Source: Candidatus Poseidoniales archaeon (GTDB lineage Archaea > Thermoplasmatota > Poseidoniia > Poseidoniales > Thalassarchaeaceae). From it: DNA of 64,000 nucleotides. Under the pieces are notes generated by a model that saw only the letters and a list, made by a program, of their open reading frames with translations, searched no databases and was not told the origin of the DNA. The stretch covers positions 62,001 through 126,000 of the forward strand of contig DTUF01000024.1 of NCBI GenBank assembly GCA_012964335.1, in the 5' to 3' direction. The stretch's first letter is position 1, and every line of letters starts with the position of its first letter. The position numbers were made by a program, and so were the translations under genes. Of the stretch, positions 10,401 to 18,615 are shown in pieces.

Positions 10401-13400
10401 CAGTACCAACATCGGTAAATGTGACTGTGTCAAAGGTAAAGTTACCTACATTTCCGTTGTGGTGAGGTGCACTTCCGTGACGGCTACCTGCACTGATTGC
10501 AACATCTAAGTTGCTGAAGTCAGTGTTGTTGAACATATGCCTGTCATCAGTGTCTGAACAACCGCTTGTGAATGCAATACCCTTGCCGTTTCCGTTACCA
10601 AGGTTGGTAAATGATACTGGGTGAGTTGCATTTCCTTGAGTTGTCAAGCGAGAACATGTCCCTGCCATATCTATTCCTTTGCCGGGTGCGAATTGAACTT
10701 CAACACCAGCATCAATCACTAGATTTGCTGTTACACGTAGGTAATCACCACTTGGCACAACACGAATCGGACTCATTTCTATATCCCATATTGTGTCTTC
10801 AGTAATGTCCGCGTAAACATCCATACCAGCACCATCGAATGGCACTGTCTTTGTACGGATACTGCATTCGTTGGTTCCGCTGTTGTAGCAGTAGTATGCA
10901 CCATAGTAACCAAACCAAGGTGTAAGTTGTGCGTTGCGGATGTATGAAGCAGAGCTCGGCATTTCAGGCCAATAGCCACCCCAACCATAGTACGCCATCT
11001 GCATCGGTGTTGTTGATGTAGATGTGCTGAAAGCAGCTCCGCCGTGGCGGATTACGTGCATCTTGTGACTACTGTTACCACTGTAAGTAGTACCGAAGTA
11101 ATCAATGTCAAATCCTGCTGGGATGTCAATAACATCTCCACACTGATTTCGGTAGTTATACCAATATCGCGTGCAGTAGTATGTGTATGGGTTTCCATTG
11201 GATGTACCGGTGAAGACTTCATCGTAGTTGTACAATTCAGTCATTCCTACTGGCATCCTCTCGTTTGCATGGTTGTTACCATCTGTTGCAATTCGGTAGT
11301 TGTAATCATATGGGTTTGCACCAGCAAGATAACCAGGGCCTCTCTCTCTTAGAGATGCACCAATGGCTGTTGAACCACCCTTTTGATAGCCGATATTCTC
11401 GTAATCATAGTAAGCAGATGAGCCGGTATCGTAATGATACTCGATTTCATTGGTCACATCGTACATCTTAATTTGATAAGAGCACTTGTATTGTTGACCA
11501 AATCCGCAATTCATGTCATGCCATTCAACAGTAAATACCTTGGTTGGCGTTCCAATGTGATAACTCACAGCAGTGGCGTTGTTCCAGTTGTTGTTGTTGT
11601 CCTGTGCGTGAATACTGTATTCAACAGTGTTCCCACGGTCTGTACCTGGAATGTTAGCCGACCAATCACAAGGAATCAATTCGCACTGAGCGCGAGTCTT
11701 GCCTGCTTGCTGAGACATTGCTCGAGTAATCCAATTACCCCAAGACTGGCTAGTATCATTGTACACACGGTATTCAAGATGTGGTCCCTCAAGGACCCCA
11801 TTCCCATCTACACCAGTTGAAACATTCACGCCTGTTGGAGGGTCTCCAGCATCTGTTATTTTTACTGTCACTGTCCTGTCATCCTGACTGTGAGTGTCCA
11901 TCAATCCTGTGTGATCAAAGGTTGGTGGATAGATATCAGGCATTGGCCTAACTGGGCTTACCTTTTGCATGATTTGACTGTTTGCAGACCAACGTCCATC
12001 GTAACCTGGAGCCATCCAACCGTTGAATTGTCGGTCGTAATTGTAGGTACTGTATGAGTAGAGGCAGTAAGGATTACTGCTGCTGCTGCTCAAGAAGTAC
12101 AGAGGATGGTTGTTACTGTTAACACAGAAATGGTTTCTTGTGGTCCTACTTGATGTGTAAGATGCGTTTACACTCAATGTACCGAACTTCATGGTGATGT
12201 CACCAGGAATTGGTACTGCTGAGTAACAGTCATCGCAATTGCGACCACCGCCTTGAGTACCTACTGGTGCGCTTGCAACAGGCTGATCGATTCCAGTTTC
12301 ATCATCTAATCCTACCATTGTGAAAGCACCAAACGCTGTATTGTACCACCAAATAGTGGACATACCTGGGCCGTTTTGACCATTCAGTGTTAATCCCTGA
12401 TCTTTTGGATTTGTAACTACACAGGTTGCAGACTGAGCACAATTTGCGTAAGAGTATCCACTAATAGTTGGGCTGTATCTCATCTGGTACGCTGCATTAA
12501 TGTTGAAGCACTGGTTATTACCAGAGCCACACGAGGAAGTATCATACTCCCAAATGTATTCTTGTGTATCTTCGTAGTATGTAAGTTGCTCATCCATGTA
12601 TCGATAAACCGAATAGTATCGGAAATTGGTTAATGCGTCAATCTTTAGTTGCCACTTGTTGTTACCAGTTCCATCACTATTGAAAACATCTGCATCCTCA
12701 TCTGGTTGCACGAAGTAGTTGTAAGGAGAACTTGGAGCAGTTACACTGCTTGGGGTACCAGTTCCTCCTATGGGCAACGTCTTGAAGTTGGGATTACCGG
12801 TTGATCCGGGAATTGAACCTTTCAAGTCCTGGAATGCCCAGAAATACTCAACATATTCGCCTTCCTGAACCGCAGGTATTACGGCTCGGAAATTACACCA
12901 GTATCCAGCAACACATGTGCCCAAAGTGGTCGCATGTACGTTGGTCCAACTACCGTTGTCAACACTGTAACTTAGTGATGGACCACCACTAGATGTAGTG
13001 TCAACACCAGTTACGTCCTTGAGTTGGAGCCAGAAGGTTCTCTGCTCCGCACGGTGAGTTATTAGGTCAGTGTAAGGCACAAATGTGTCCTCTGGAGGTG
13101 CGGTATCAGAACCGCCACTGTAGTCCAGATGCAAATGTGGGTACTTGGCAGCACTTGTGCAACCATAGTAACTGTAGTAGCCAGAACCACACCAATACCA
13201 GAACGGTGCGTTAGCGGTATTTCTCAGACCAAGTCCAAGAATGTTTCCGCTTGAACCTGCTCCATTACCGTCAACTGCGTCTTGTACGTCATCGATTCCA
13301 TTTTGATTCATACCAATGGTTCGTACGTTACCGCCATTCCAATAGTAACCTGGGTCACTTAATGACGTAGACGAAGACGACGCTGCGCTGTTCCTAATAT

Positions 13401-14778
13401 AGCGATTCAAATTTCTACCACTACTGTATAGATAGCTACTCGGGTCAATCACGTTGCTCGTTTGACTAGAGCCAGACTTCAGTACAGCAACTTCGAAATT
13501 ACGTGCCCCGCTTTGGTACCTGCCAACGCTAGATTTGAAATCTACACTGTTAACAGTCGCACCAGTTGGTAACGCACTATTGAAGTCAAAGCGGTACCAA
13601 GCGTATCGGTAGTACCATGTGTAACTACCCGATGTACAGGTGTTAGCGGCAGACCCTGAACCTCTGCAAGTGTAAAGCAATGAAGAGCTAGAGAATGCGT
13701 ATTCATATGTGGATGTGTACCAACCCCATCGAGTGATGCGGTAGTAGTACGCATATCCAGTACGCTGAACACCCTTGTCCATAGTTGGATCAATAGCAAT
13801 TGGGAACGAGCGGTTATCACTGTCCATCAGCCATGTGTTCTCAACAACTGTTGTCAGAGTAACTTCCTCTCCCCGAACCGTAATCAGGTACTCGCCGATG
13901 TGAGGGCCTTCATCTGTAGGCTCAATACTTTCAACGAGAGGTGGCGGGATTTTTACCAATTCCTCACCTGTTGCCAAATTGCGGATACTGAGGGATTGGT
14001 TAGTCTTCACCAATTCTCCATCTGCAATAGGCGACTCACCTAGGAAGATAGCATATCCGGGTGGCAGAATCATTGTTTCTGCAATACCGAAGTATCCTGA
14101 CTCCTTCTGGTGGTCAAGTAGCATTGGTGCTTCTCGGATGACAAGGTTCTGCTTCAACTGGGTTGAAGTTACCTTGTAATCAAGCGAAATGCCGGTCATC
14201 ATAGGATACCTAATCACATTTCCACCAATATCAATAGGCTCACTGCTAGGCTTTGCCATGTAAGGTTCTGGAGATAGCGTGTTGCCATCTAGAACCACTA
14301 CTTGTGGCATAATACCATAGCGAATGGTTTGCCCATTAACTACCATTTGGACACCCTGACGAGCATCGTTTCCGAAGTAGGTTTCGTATGTGTTCTGTGT
14401 TACACTCCATCCTCCTTCATTGGACTCGATTGTCAAGTCTATCTCTTCCCAGGCACCATTGTCCAAGTAATGGACTGGCACTGGAGAGACAATAACTTCG
14501 AAATCACCATTTTCCTTCAAGAAGGTCTTGGCGGTTTCGGTACGGGAACCGATTAGCTCGGCACCTGCGTCATATCCAAATTCATCATTATCTGCCGGAT
14601 TCATTGCTTCATCCGGTAGAGTCAGCAGGTCATCAATAGACTCTGCCCCATCGTTTTCAGAAGTCTGTAATTTCTCCGTTACCGGCGAAACCGCAGCGCT
14701 CCAACTCATTCCAATCATCAGGAGAGTTAGCAAAAGCCAACTGCCCCCAAAGGTCACTTTATTTTTGTTTGTCACCAT
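853..14778 (-). CDS. Giant (4641 aa) multidomain surface protein with beta-helix, cupredoxin and C-terminal pilin domain
   Basis: A secreted protein of about 4.6 thousand residues. A signal peptide (SWLLLTLLMIGMSWSAAVS) starts it. A region of about residues 60-330 is followed by a DNRLRE-like beta domain (about 335-560), then Tyr/Cys-rich Ig-like modules (to about 1400). A long Asn/Gly-rich stretch of parallel beta-helix character (about 1400-3480) contains an amicyanin-like copper site: His3218, Cys3253, His3256, Met3259. A DOMON/CBM9-like module (about 3490-3690) precedes cadherin-like tandem domains with Ca-binding DADGDGIPDD loops. One membrane span (about 4416-4433) and an acidic tail come next. 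Residues 4450-4641 are an archaeal class III pilin sequence (RAVSPVIATILLVAITVVLAG). An adhesin or electron-transfer surface fibre is inferred, not shown. The gene stands alone, with a TATA-like box about 55 bp upstream and a hairpin terminator downstream. Confidence 0.88.
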   Translation of the reverse strand: MVTNKNKVTFGGSWLLLTLLMIGMSWSAAVSPVTEKLQTSENDGAESIDDLLTLPDEAMNPADNDEFGYDAGAELIGSRTETAKTFLKENGDFEVIVSPVPVHYLDNGAWEEIDLTIESNEGGWSVTQNTYETYFGNDARQGVQMVVNGQTIRYGIMPQVVVLDGNTLSPEPYMAKPSSEPIDIGGNVIRYPMMTGISLDYKVTSTQLKQNLVIREAPMLLDHQKESGYFGIAETMILPPGYAIFLGESPIADGELVKTNQSLSIRNLATGEELVKIPPPLVESIEPTDEGPHIGEYLITVRGEEVTLTTVVENTWLMDSDNRSFPIAIDPTMDKGVQRTGYAYYYRITRWGWYTSTYEYAFSSSSLLYTCRGSGSAANTCTSGSYTWYYRYAWYRFDFNSALPTGATVNSVDFKSSVGRYQSGARNFEVAVLKSGSSQTSNVIDPSSYLYSSGRNLNRYIRNSAASSSSTSLSDPGYYWNGGNVRTIGMNQNGIDDVQDAVDGNGAGSSGNILGLGLRNTANAPFWYWCGSGYYSYYGCTSAAKYPHLHLDYSGGSDTAPPEDTFVPYTDLITHRAEQRTFWLQLKDVTGVDTTSSGGPSLSYSVDNGSWTNVHATTLGTCVAGYWCNFRAVIPAVQEGEYVEYFWAFQDLKGSIPGSTGNPNFKTLPIGGTGTPSSVTAPSSPYNYFVQPDEDADVFNSDGTGNNKWQLKIDALTNFRYYSVYRYMDEQLTYYEDTQEYIWEYDTSSCGSGNNQCFNINAAYQMRYSPTISGYSYANCAQSATCVVTNPKDQGLTLNGQNGPGMSTIWWYNTAFGAFTMVGLDDETGIDQPVASAPVGTQGGGRNCDDCYSAVPIPGDITMKFGTLSVNASYTSSRTTRNHFCVNSNNHPLYFLSSSSSNPYCLYSYSTYNYDRQFNGWMAPGYDGRWSANSQIMQKVSPVRPMPDIYPPTFDHTGLMDTHSQDDRTVTVKITDAGDPPTGVNVSTGVDGNGVLEGPHLEYRVYNDTSQSWGNWITRAMSQQAGKTRAQCELIPCDWSANIPGTDRGNTVEYSIHAQDNNNNWNNATAVSYHIGTPTKVFTVEWHDMNCGFGQQYKCSYQIKMYDVTNEIEYHYDTGSSAYYDYENIGYQKGGSTAIGASLRERGPGYLAGANPYDYNYRIATDGNNHANERMPVGMTELYNYDEVFTGTSNGNPYTYYCTRYWYNYRNQCGDVIDIPAGFDIDYFGTTYSGNSSHKMHVIRHGGAAFSTSTSTTPMQMAYYGWGGYWPEMPSSASYIRNAQLTPWFGYYGAYYCYNSGTNECSIRTKTVPFDGAGMDVYADITEDTIWDIEMSPIRVVPSGDYLRVTANLVIDAGVEVQFAPGKGIDMAGTCSRLTTQGNATHPVSFTNLGNGNGKGIAFTSGCSDTDDRHMFNNTDFSNLDVAISAGSRHGSAPHHNGNVGNFTFDTVTFTDVGTAIKHGSGTGTGFDLSGVSITNATNSCIDLPDDSGLTWLEGSATNCNMGSSSTEGAIKTGDGSNIYLENLTITDSAHNAVMGDATSIHASNVSMSTSGLSSTQVGGSGISQTSLATSGTSLFANNINAAGYANAIVSYATDSMSLTDISGGSISLAPGGTAGTVLGDSGWSASGITSTGNMVMSRTTPGSMDNVDLDGYLRMDGTAATGDLVMLTNLAADGISIAGCGWNVRADDADLGDSTNGVWATASCTSSSASSTLTVAGGSMDGSSTNGNIVYARNAKVTVADVAITGQTSMGAYVAQASTNGDVRLIGVSWRGNDCANAAGWTGMSDCWVDVSSSSGALYVGGTAQVAAYRVMNFVPVFVADHSVTTTTVSTSGTCPGAACVVSDITSVGAAKTDSTGNATVWLLQDKLEKVSGSTTVTASYTDHRIAIAGGAGQNETGPADAWYTGSCMINSMDCSMPLSPGDQVYIKLEAFPQDWNGATKNCGFLNSNTSMTNGYYLYTMQIITLSTDLVIDGCKLHLNGTKIMINRTANNNPTITIQNGGEILLSEGGGEVGNMKAVTSAYGWEMEIQDGGTFVVDNGAIRDMHQNSNTGGALNVGDGTLELKNGAIVYGSQTTSASMATIKVSGGTLLVNDASIYNAQQTGVGVWIEDSGTSVIQNIGVSGAATGVMIKDAAPAIDGFTLNDNTVGVEIDGGMTLPSIYRSTLLSGHARGWETYDIDLTGLASNYNYIQFGFNNVYMGGNVHPTYNYYTSRYFAIHDRMRIGLNDGIDNDANGIGDEIENFTVDAAGKLMTGYYHSGITSNLGDRNNPDHPSRNDGWARYDCNLYGYQYSPGGSYQYGYYYYMNNYGPYTSSGQYYGANSYPSDFGFTIEKAEGLTGSQNYYPYEYWGYYYTQYHGGQGIFKPPEGYNGLWGNYNICLSYAYRYQTPTPNGWQMHWPIVDVSSPSVTDVSAYIDILHNYADYYGDRYDFVFRGGNTINELMDANWGREFGTASLANGVIDGSDTGLHISGNYAAGVIDTVVVNDPVDEGVLVTGSSSVELDGLTVNNGRYGVRMTAAAIGSLELTNTNLDNQSQDGIVLGSGIKMALSGTITNAAGAAINVLPTSTKDWAFNNLALTSNNIAINHDGSGELTCTDCTTGSNTVDVATSGLVTWIEGDIDLATVVATGSGLLQRARLLDVTIEADGNGVAGTGVSMIDANSRRVGSGETDSAGTVNDMLFHTNYVDSSGWTVVNLAGFQIMTVAKVQYDTTGSMSTRVADFRYAVKGVSLVDGPGNSDTVALTDRFDARICYSWESTYYSVLASCAGANYIATASSRTKLNGDGAGGTITEYGYWGAMPTDMKNKAILIDSPWAYTGTTGASFNGSTVIVSGFYNDEWSDLYVRNYDGDIYLDDTTWAAISPKDTAFFNLGYYGGYSYGNFHVNDSTLINVGAVGSGAGYYNRDPVMHVTNSVLVSYSQLTDVQSVYPEEICIQSAGTDPGDWTVDNNTMYDCTVGIMIYINYYATSPAYGGSGTDGAHWSNNTMYDSTYLPIWIYLQSDADDLLIDNNTVTGSKRVQYGIYAQDNRLNSVEIRGNTLLTTDEPIYMRNAKQWNINNNTIKGDANSAHSGIYVLNGHGSIADNTLIDADGGINVYGVRSGFDVDISRNTISASGGRVSPTATGIYLENCGLAEVTMSGNYVSTTSNALLSDGCDVSDVGSTFASAGGSASQIHSVNIEASQYNPTIKNISTGDTVRWVLTQYNSDPNNYQHSTTSNTSGIWNSGPMNLGSTFAHTFTAAGTYEYHCTIHSFMSGVINVAASSGGSNLQTYGIDILDGSEDVSLDGTSIGGFSLAYRQDGGSLNVEGGAVVTGDNGFDLTNVDLTVDGLSVSADSGFGIGLDVTSDTGRHTLDVANMDTTGGIGMLVDGHDDFRWNGGDSTATTTLKTLSGASGTIENMTTTTNGPWRSMHGAGMTQINAGAYSTITSVGNTLNQSMLTIGTSAVIHEGNLLDLTVTHMGGAASNVGLMIKSTDLGRSEYVSPSWRSNIISVGEGAGGAAAVTDWFVSHPLGGYNIADDAMPGPVAVNPDPTSQAMGYMTWDNSNLYIMLTGVTFLVTDGMWYLDTQQGGSNVGDNWYVSHNLPFEADFMLWAEDRANWGIRKVMPGGNWVDVTAACTGMQAAPGFGYPGVTPTWSGISEFAIPWDCIGSPTGRIKTLAIIQNENSGHVLGVYPPQLWNQTSGAAQTFGDFGTLQLAGGDLADGTLDDYLLIHRTFTATGATTPRAYDVTVKVRDADNIYWDWGTHSSLAMDQNQDITIDILRAKPVISDLVDVSYDEDSGSQTVTLTDKAADYQQPSSTLTWTVTNDATNPSNATSPYAYDLTGHTMTITPDANEFGNQRLYLVVKDGHGLYSSQSMLVGVENVNDAPVINNPRHSAGLPVFTEGIDANGNAVYNYYDEPQRPHPVTGEERGWDLLTKFLGGASGEGFVQDLGIGDGLANEQDRNADNNTEQAPQSYTWTAVTDPIDCTPFTVSISGGTTLEIDLNEANEDGGTCNIVLDLSDGASINDAAATISVPFTVQPTNDNTRIIPWDVNNGSVIQTLAQDGTADTIRSTANAPNNEGDSWWWSVDEDTEDSDLLTIDLTDMMSDNDNTNEQLYWTIDNSQYYTDKCQYTNYFSVTIDNAAHTMEIDLIPDATTDATSSEWDMLQDADGDGIPDDGIHQKAPRSGDYCLMNLILWDSPEDVIPAQYDYVQSDACNVLATDGDATTNCYSQTSSEHQILINVHNLVELRPDYNFNEVRLSPDPFDFKGIDGVLRETMVPVSVNLQHMDGDAPINSDGTYKYLYDLQVSFFIVDTDCAGCDGTYQSSVRLGSNGPGNGALSLPDYGGSVEVGNYVRMNKTSEDVRVFVDIMTVNPFTGQYTDNSKYERPALEEKNWADNNMTASGTNSELPLIVETKAAQAVASFAPTLMAVGLVGVFVGALLSRSRAEEDEEDFEEESMIDDDRAVSPVIATILLVAITVVLAGVIYVWAGSLADTSVKGTPRLTFSAESITVQEISGLQQDQWHWRITTSYAATDLATQAVTVSVLWTNASGQQVYKTALAPGGGDEENVYGFAPRNSENMVTFWDDISHCERGGSPCITTFGPGDRIFIRMTDNDGLIDSALIDIQYELPGGAAYMLKQYTASPTSIR
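4975..5250 (-). other. Amicyanin-like cupredoxin domain encoded within the giant gene
   Basis: Residues about 3178-3268 of the giant protein read as a blue-copper domain: GDTVRW strand, NYQHSTTS supplying the first His (3218), GTYEYHCTIHSFMSG supplying Cys3253, His3256 and Met3259. The C-x2-H-x2-M spacing is that of amicyanin-type cupredoxins. All four type 1 copper ligands are present, so metal binding is likely if the domain folds. Confidence 0.8.
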
Positions 14779-15165
14779 TGTTCATACCCCAAACTGTCGT
14801 ATGGCACTCCTTGGCACGTTTTGTCGCGCATATAACGATATGGGTACGTATCCTTTGATGCTTTGATTTGGAATGGGGTACGGAGGCCTTATTGAATGTT
14901 AAAAAAAGGCCAAAAAAAATGTAGTACAAACGTTTTGTAACACTTTTTTCGATGCCATAATTTAGTAATAATCCCACCCCGTTTTGTATATAAATATCGA
15001 ATATTTTGATTAGATTTTATTAGCTTGAAATTCTTGAAATGGTTGATAATCATTTATTATTGATTAAATTTTAAGAATCTGGCTATGGTTGATGATCGGT
15101 TTTCCTATTCACAGTTGTAACTCTAAACTAATCGATTAAGGGTTCTGGGTTCTAAAATTAAAAAA
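14779..15165. promoter_or_regulatory. AT-rich intergenic region with promoter of the giant gene
   Basis: This non-coding, AT-rich stretch separates the giant gene from the next minus-strand gene. On the minus strand GTTATATG (14836-14829) lies about 55 bp from the ATG at 14778 and is the nearest TATA candidate. A second AT-rich candidate, TTTATATAC, lies near 14990. GGGGT just before the start is a weak ribosome-binding site. The short minus ORF across the start (14759-14977) has no family resemblance. Confidence 0.4.
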
Positions 15166-15194
15166 GGACAGGGGGCCCGTAGGGCCCCCTGTCC
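15150..15194 (-). terminator. Strong hairpin plus T-run after the 1078-aa surface-protein gene
   Basis: GGACAGGGGGCCC (15166-15178) and its perfect complement (15182-15194) form a 13-bp stem with a 3-nt loop. On the minus strand the stem is followed by TTTTTTAATTTTAG. It sits about 60 nt beyond the stop codon of the upstream minus-strand gene. A second small hairpin (CCCGC/GCGGG, 15203-15216) lies between stop and terminator. Confidence 0.75.
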
Positions 15195-15252
15195 GAGGGT
15201 TTCCCGCTGCTGCGGGTCTTTGTGTTTGTTTGCTTTCTATTCCAATTCAACT

Positions 15253-18200
15253 TCAGTAGTCAAACTCGTCGGAATCGCCTTCTTCGCCACCGCGAGTTAG
15301 GATGAATGCTCCTGCGATAACTGCCACTAGGACAAGTATGCCGATTGCAATCCAAGCTTGGGTTGGGATTTCTCCGTCTCCACCTTCAACACCGATGGTG
15401 TCGTCAACATTCACGCCTGGTCCAGTGTCATCGGTAAATCTCAAACCTGCACTGGACTCAGCTGTCTCCATATTACCAACTGAATCAACTGCTGCTACTG
15501 AGTAGTAGAATACACCAGAACCTGAGTGCCTGTTCATTGTAACATCCATGCTAGAATCAGCAGTGGTGTGACAGTTGCCTGCAGTAATTAGGCTAGAAAC
15601 CTCAAGCGAGGTGTGTTGTGCTGGTGACCAGCAAATTAGCCAGTGATTGACATCAGACGAATCAGCGGAAGTCCATGTGAAGTGAATGCTTGATTCACCA
15701 GAACTTGTAGCATCAAGGTCAGTAGCTCCTGCTGTTGGATCAACTTGGCCATCTGCAGTTGCACTTCCTGAATCAACAGGTGTACCATACAGAGAGTTAC
15801 CATCAGTTCCAACCTCACCGTTCTCTACACGCACGAGGAACTCGTATGTTGTACCATGTGTCCCAGTAATTGTGTGAGTTGTTGTAGTCAAGTCAAAGGT
15901 ACTGCGTGTACCGTCAAGGGCTGCTCCACCACCATTGACATACAAAACACCGTAATCGTTTGAACTAGTTAATTGTGAGTTGTTAATTGCCCATGAAAGG
16001 TCAATTACACCAGCGGAACCAAGCGTTGCTGTTAAGGAATCAATACCAATCTGTGGTGGTTGTCCAATAGTAGCGGATGCGAATACTGCGTATGTAGATG
16101 ATGAGCGAGATGGTAGAGAACCATCATTGCTCCATGACAGACTAATTGTGTCTGCATCAACCTGAGCTTGTGTAGTACCTGGCATCTCAACCCATCCACC
16201 GATACCCTGATACCAAAGGGAATGGCCAACTGACGGGTCAGCGTCTAAAGTCACAGTCAAGTCTTCACTGTTCACATCTGATGGTGCAAGTACTGCACTC
16301 ACATCAATGTCAAATTCGCAGACTGAATCCCAACCTGGGCTACCACTTAGCGTCTGGTCTGTTACAGCATCAGCATCTGAGAATTGTGCAGTGAACTGCT
16401 GAGTTCCAGCATACAGAATAGCGTAATCTACACTCCAGCAATCTCCAGAAACAACATTGGAATAGTTATTCCAAACACTGAAAGTGATCTGTGCCGATGC
16501 ATCGGCACCCCAGTAATCGTATACTGTAACAATCATTGTTGGGGAACCAAACCACATGGGATTCATGTCAACTGTACAATCAGGACTTCCGCCCATAATA
16601 CTGCCTGTCATTGGATCTTCCATACCACTACAAATATCCAACTGTGGGTCCTGTTCAGAACCAGACACCATTGACCATGTGTACCCAAATGGTTCTTGGT
16701 TACCGTCTAGGTCTAAGTCAGGCTGGCTAAGATGTTCTGCACGAGCAGAGAAAGTGATGCGGGTGCCAGTAACAATGTCACCCTCAATTTCATCCATCGT
16801 CAAGTAAGCCGATGGACCCATGTTAAGAACTTCAAAGTGACTAGTACGCATATCGTTGGCTGAGTTCATGTCGATCTTACAATCGGGGTTGGTACCTGTT
16901 CCGCAATCATTAGCGGGGTCGGTGTCAGTTAGCGTTGCGTCAAGTAAATCGATTGTCGCACTCACTGTAAACATGCCTGGGTTAATCATTATCTCGGCGC
17001 AAGCAGTTGCTTCAAGAGTAGCCGGGAACATTTCTCCCAAGTACTCGTGCGAGGTAGATCCTTCTGGATCATCTGGGTTGTCACAATCGTTTGCCATAAT
17101 AGGTGAACCCATGACATCATCACCATTAGAATCCTTTACATTGAACATAACTGCCCAATCATAATCGATTGTTCGGTCACTACCACTGTGAGCAACGGTT
17201 GCAAAAACCCGAGTCATTCCAGCATCCAATCGGCCGCTTTCTTGACGAGGGTTGCCTGCTTCAACATTGACAACTTGTGCATCGTGATAGGAGGTAAAGG
17301 TTGCAGTTAGCAACGCATCATTGTTTCCGTTTCTATCGTCAAGAGTACGGACGACCTCTTCCATAGTATCGGTTGGAGGGCCTGGTGGGTGAGTACCTGA
17401 TTGGTCGGGTGTTGATACAAATTCATACATAGTGTACTGAGTAAGAGACGACTGGACTGTGAATATTCCTACGCCATTTGCGTTAGCCGAATCTCCTTGG
17501 ATAGAACCTGCAAAGGTGTAATTTGTTGCTTGGAATTCAGCAACTTGGCGGGTTTCACCAATGTCACTTGCATTCATATGAGTTGGTGGTTCCATTGAAA
17601 GGTTGCTGAATACTTCAATGTCATTTGTTTGGCCAGCGCCAAACAAATCACCAAAGCTTACTGTCCATGTACATGTACTAGCACCTGGTCCATTGGGACA
17701 GTCTTCGTACGAACCATCACCATCTGAATCAAACATTGATACAGCGTTAGTGTTCCCCATACCATCTTCCATGTATGCTTGGAATAATCCACTAAAAGTT
17801 ACGTCCATCTCAACGTCACGAGGATCCCAATCAGCACTACCATCGACAAATGCTGTCATGGTAAATAGATGTGGACCCGCGCCAGACATTGGGTCATCCC
17901 CATTATCCCAAGTAAGTTCTGTTGAGATATCATACCAATCCACTACATCAACATCATAATCTAGAATGTTATTGTTCAAATTGGTGTCTTGATCAAGAGA
18001 ATCAACCTCGATATGAATTGTATACATACCTGGTGCTGGTGGTGTCCAAACTAAGTCTGCCCCAGTTGAATCCCGAACAATATAATGGCCGTTAGCCAAA
18101 TAATCGCCAGCAGTAAAAGTTTGGATACCACAAGAAATTGTGTCATCACAAACCGCAGCGTCTTCGGCATCAACAATCAACAAAGAGGAGTCACTCTTAG

Positions 18201-18489
18201 GAGCAACAGTTACAGTCACTGTCAATTCTGATATATCGTTGTCACCATCGTTCTTGATGACGAGGTCAAATAATACAGCCTCGCCAGCGTCAACGGAATT
18301 TCTCACGTTGCCGGTCATATCAGTCGTTGATTCACGAGGTGAATTCGCACCCATCAACCAAACCTCATAATCGGCTCGGCCATTGGTGTCATCCACCTGT
18401 TCTCTCTCATTCATTTCAATTGGGCTTAGGCTTGCTACGATGCTCATTAACATCAGCAGTGCTAAAACCAAACTTGTTGCTCTCTTCAT
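15253..18489 (-). CDS. Secreted, membrane-anchored surface protein with CARDB-, PKD- and Fn3-like domains
   Basis: A signal peptide (TSLVLALLMLMSIVASLSP) begins this 1078-aa protein. Residues about 45-310 contain CARDB-like modules (VLFDLVIKNDGDNDISELTV). A further CARDB-like copy follows around 390-540 and a PKD-like domain around 555-670. Fibronectin-III-like modules lie around 810-1000. A single span (AWIAIGILVLVAVIAGAFIL, about 1045-1065) and a short acidic tail ending in DEFDY anchor it, leaving the bulk outside the cell. There is no catalytic motif, so a structural or adhesive envelope role is inferred. Start choice is firm: GGAGG lies 8 nt upstream of the ATG and a good TATA box further up. 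Confidence 0.85.
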   Translation of the reverse strand: MKRATSLVLALLMLMSIVASLSPIEMNEREQVDDTNGRADYEVWLMGANSPRESTTDMTGNVRNSVDAGEAVLFDLVIKNDGDNDISELTVTVTVAPKSDSSLLIVDAEDAAVCDDTISCGIQTFTAGDYLANGHYIVRDSTGADLVWTPPAPGMYTIHIEVDSLDQDTNLNNNILDYDVDVVDWYDISTELTWDNGDDPMSGAGPHLFTMTAFVDGSADWDPRDVEMDVTFSGLFQAYMEDGMGNTNAVSMFDSDGDGSYEDCPNGPGASTCTWTVSFGDLFGAGQTNDIEVFSNLSMEPPTHMNASDIGETRQVAEFQATNYTFAGSIQGDSANANGVGIFTVQSSLTQYTMYEFVSTPDQSGTHPPGPPTDTMEEVVRTLDDRNGNNDALLTATFTSYHDAQVVNVEAGNPRQESGRLDAGMTRVFATVAHSGSDRTIDYDWAVMFNVKDSNGDDVMGSPIMANDCDNPDDPEGSTSHEYLGEMFPATLEATACAEIMINPGMFTVSATIDLLDATLTDTDPANDCGTGTNPDCKIDMNSANDMRTSHFEVLNMGPSAYLTMDEIEGDIVTGTRITFSARAEHLSQPDLDLDGNQEPFGYTWSMVSGSEQDPQLDICSGMEDPMTGSIMGGSPDCTVDMNPMWFGSPTMIVTVYDYWGADASAQITFSVWNNYSNVVSGDCWSVDYAILYAGTQQFTAQFSDADAVTDQTLSGSPGWDSVCEFDIDVSAVLAPSDVNSEDLTVTLDADPSVGHSLWYQGIGGWVEMPGTTQAQVDADTISLSWSNDGSLPSRSSSTYAVFASATIGQPPQIGIDSLTATLGSAGVIDLSWAINNSQLTSSNDYGVLYVNGGGAALDGTRSTFDLTTTTHTITGTHGTTYEFLVRVENGEVGTDGNSLYGTPVDSGSATADGQVDPTAGATDLDATSSGESSIHFTWTSADSSDVNHWLICWSPAQHTSLEVSSLITAGNCHTTADSSMDVTMNRHSGSGVFYYSVAAVDSVGNMETAESSAGLRFTDDTGPGVNVDDTIGVEGGDGEIPTQAWIAIGILVLVAVIAGAFILTRGGEEGDSDEFDY

Positions 18490-18527
18490 GTCACAGTCCT
18501 CCCACTAAGGGATTGCCCCACCTATTC

Positions 18528-18546
18528 AATCCATATTTATACTATG
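18528..18546 (-). promoter_or_regulatory. TATA box and leader of the 1078-aa surface-protein gene
   Basis: On the minus strand AGTATAAATATGG lies about 45-50 bp upstream of the ATG at 18489, predicting a leader of roughly 20 nt that contains the GGGAGG ribosome-binding site. Confidence 0.55.
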
Positions 18547-18615
18547 CGCGGGTCTTTGTTAGGTAATTCAGTTGTAAACGCACAATCGTATTGTTTTTGG
18601 TGCATAATTTTTGTA

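Noticed and set aside
14759-14977. 72-aa minus-strand ORF across the giant gene start
   Set aside because: Out of frame with the giant, covers its promoter region, and has no ribosome site or homology.
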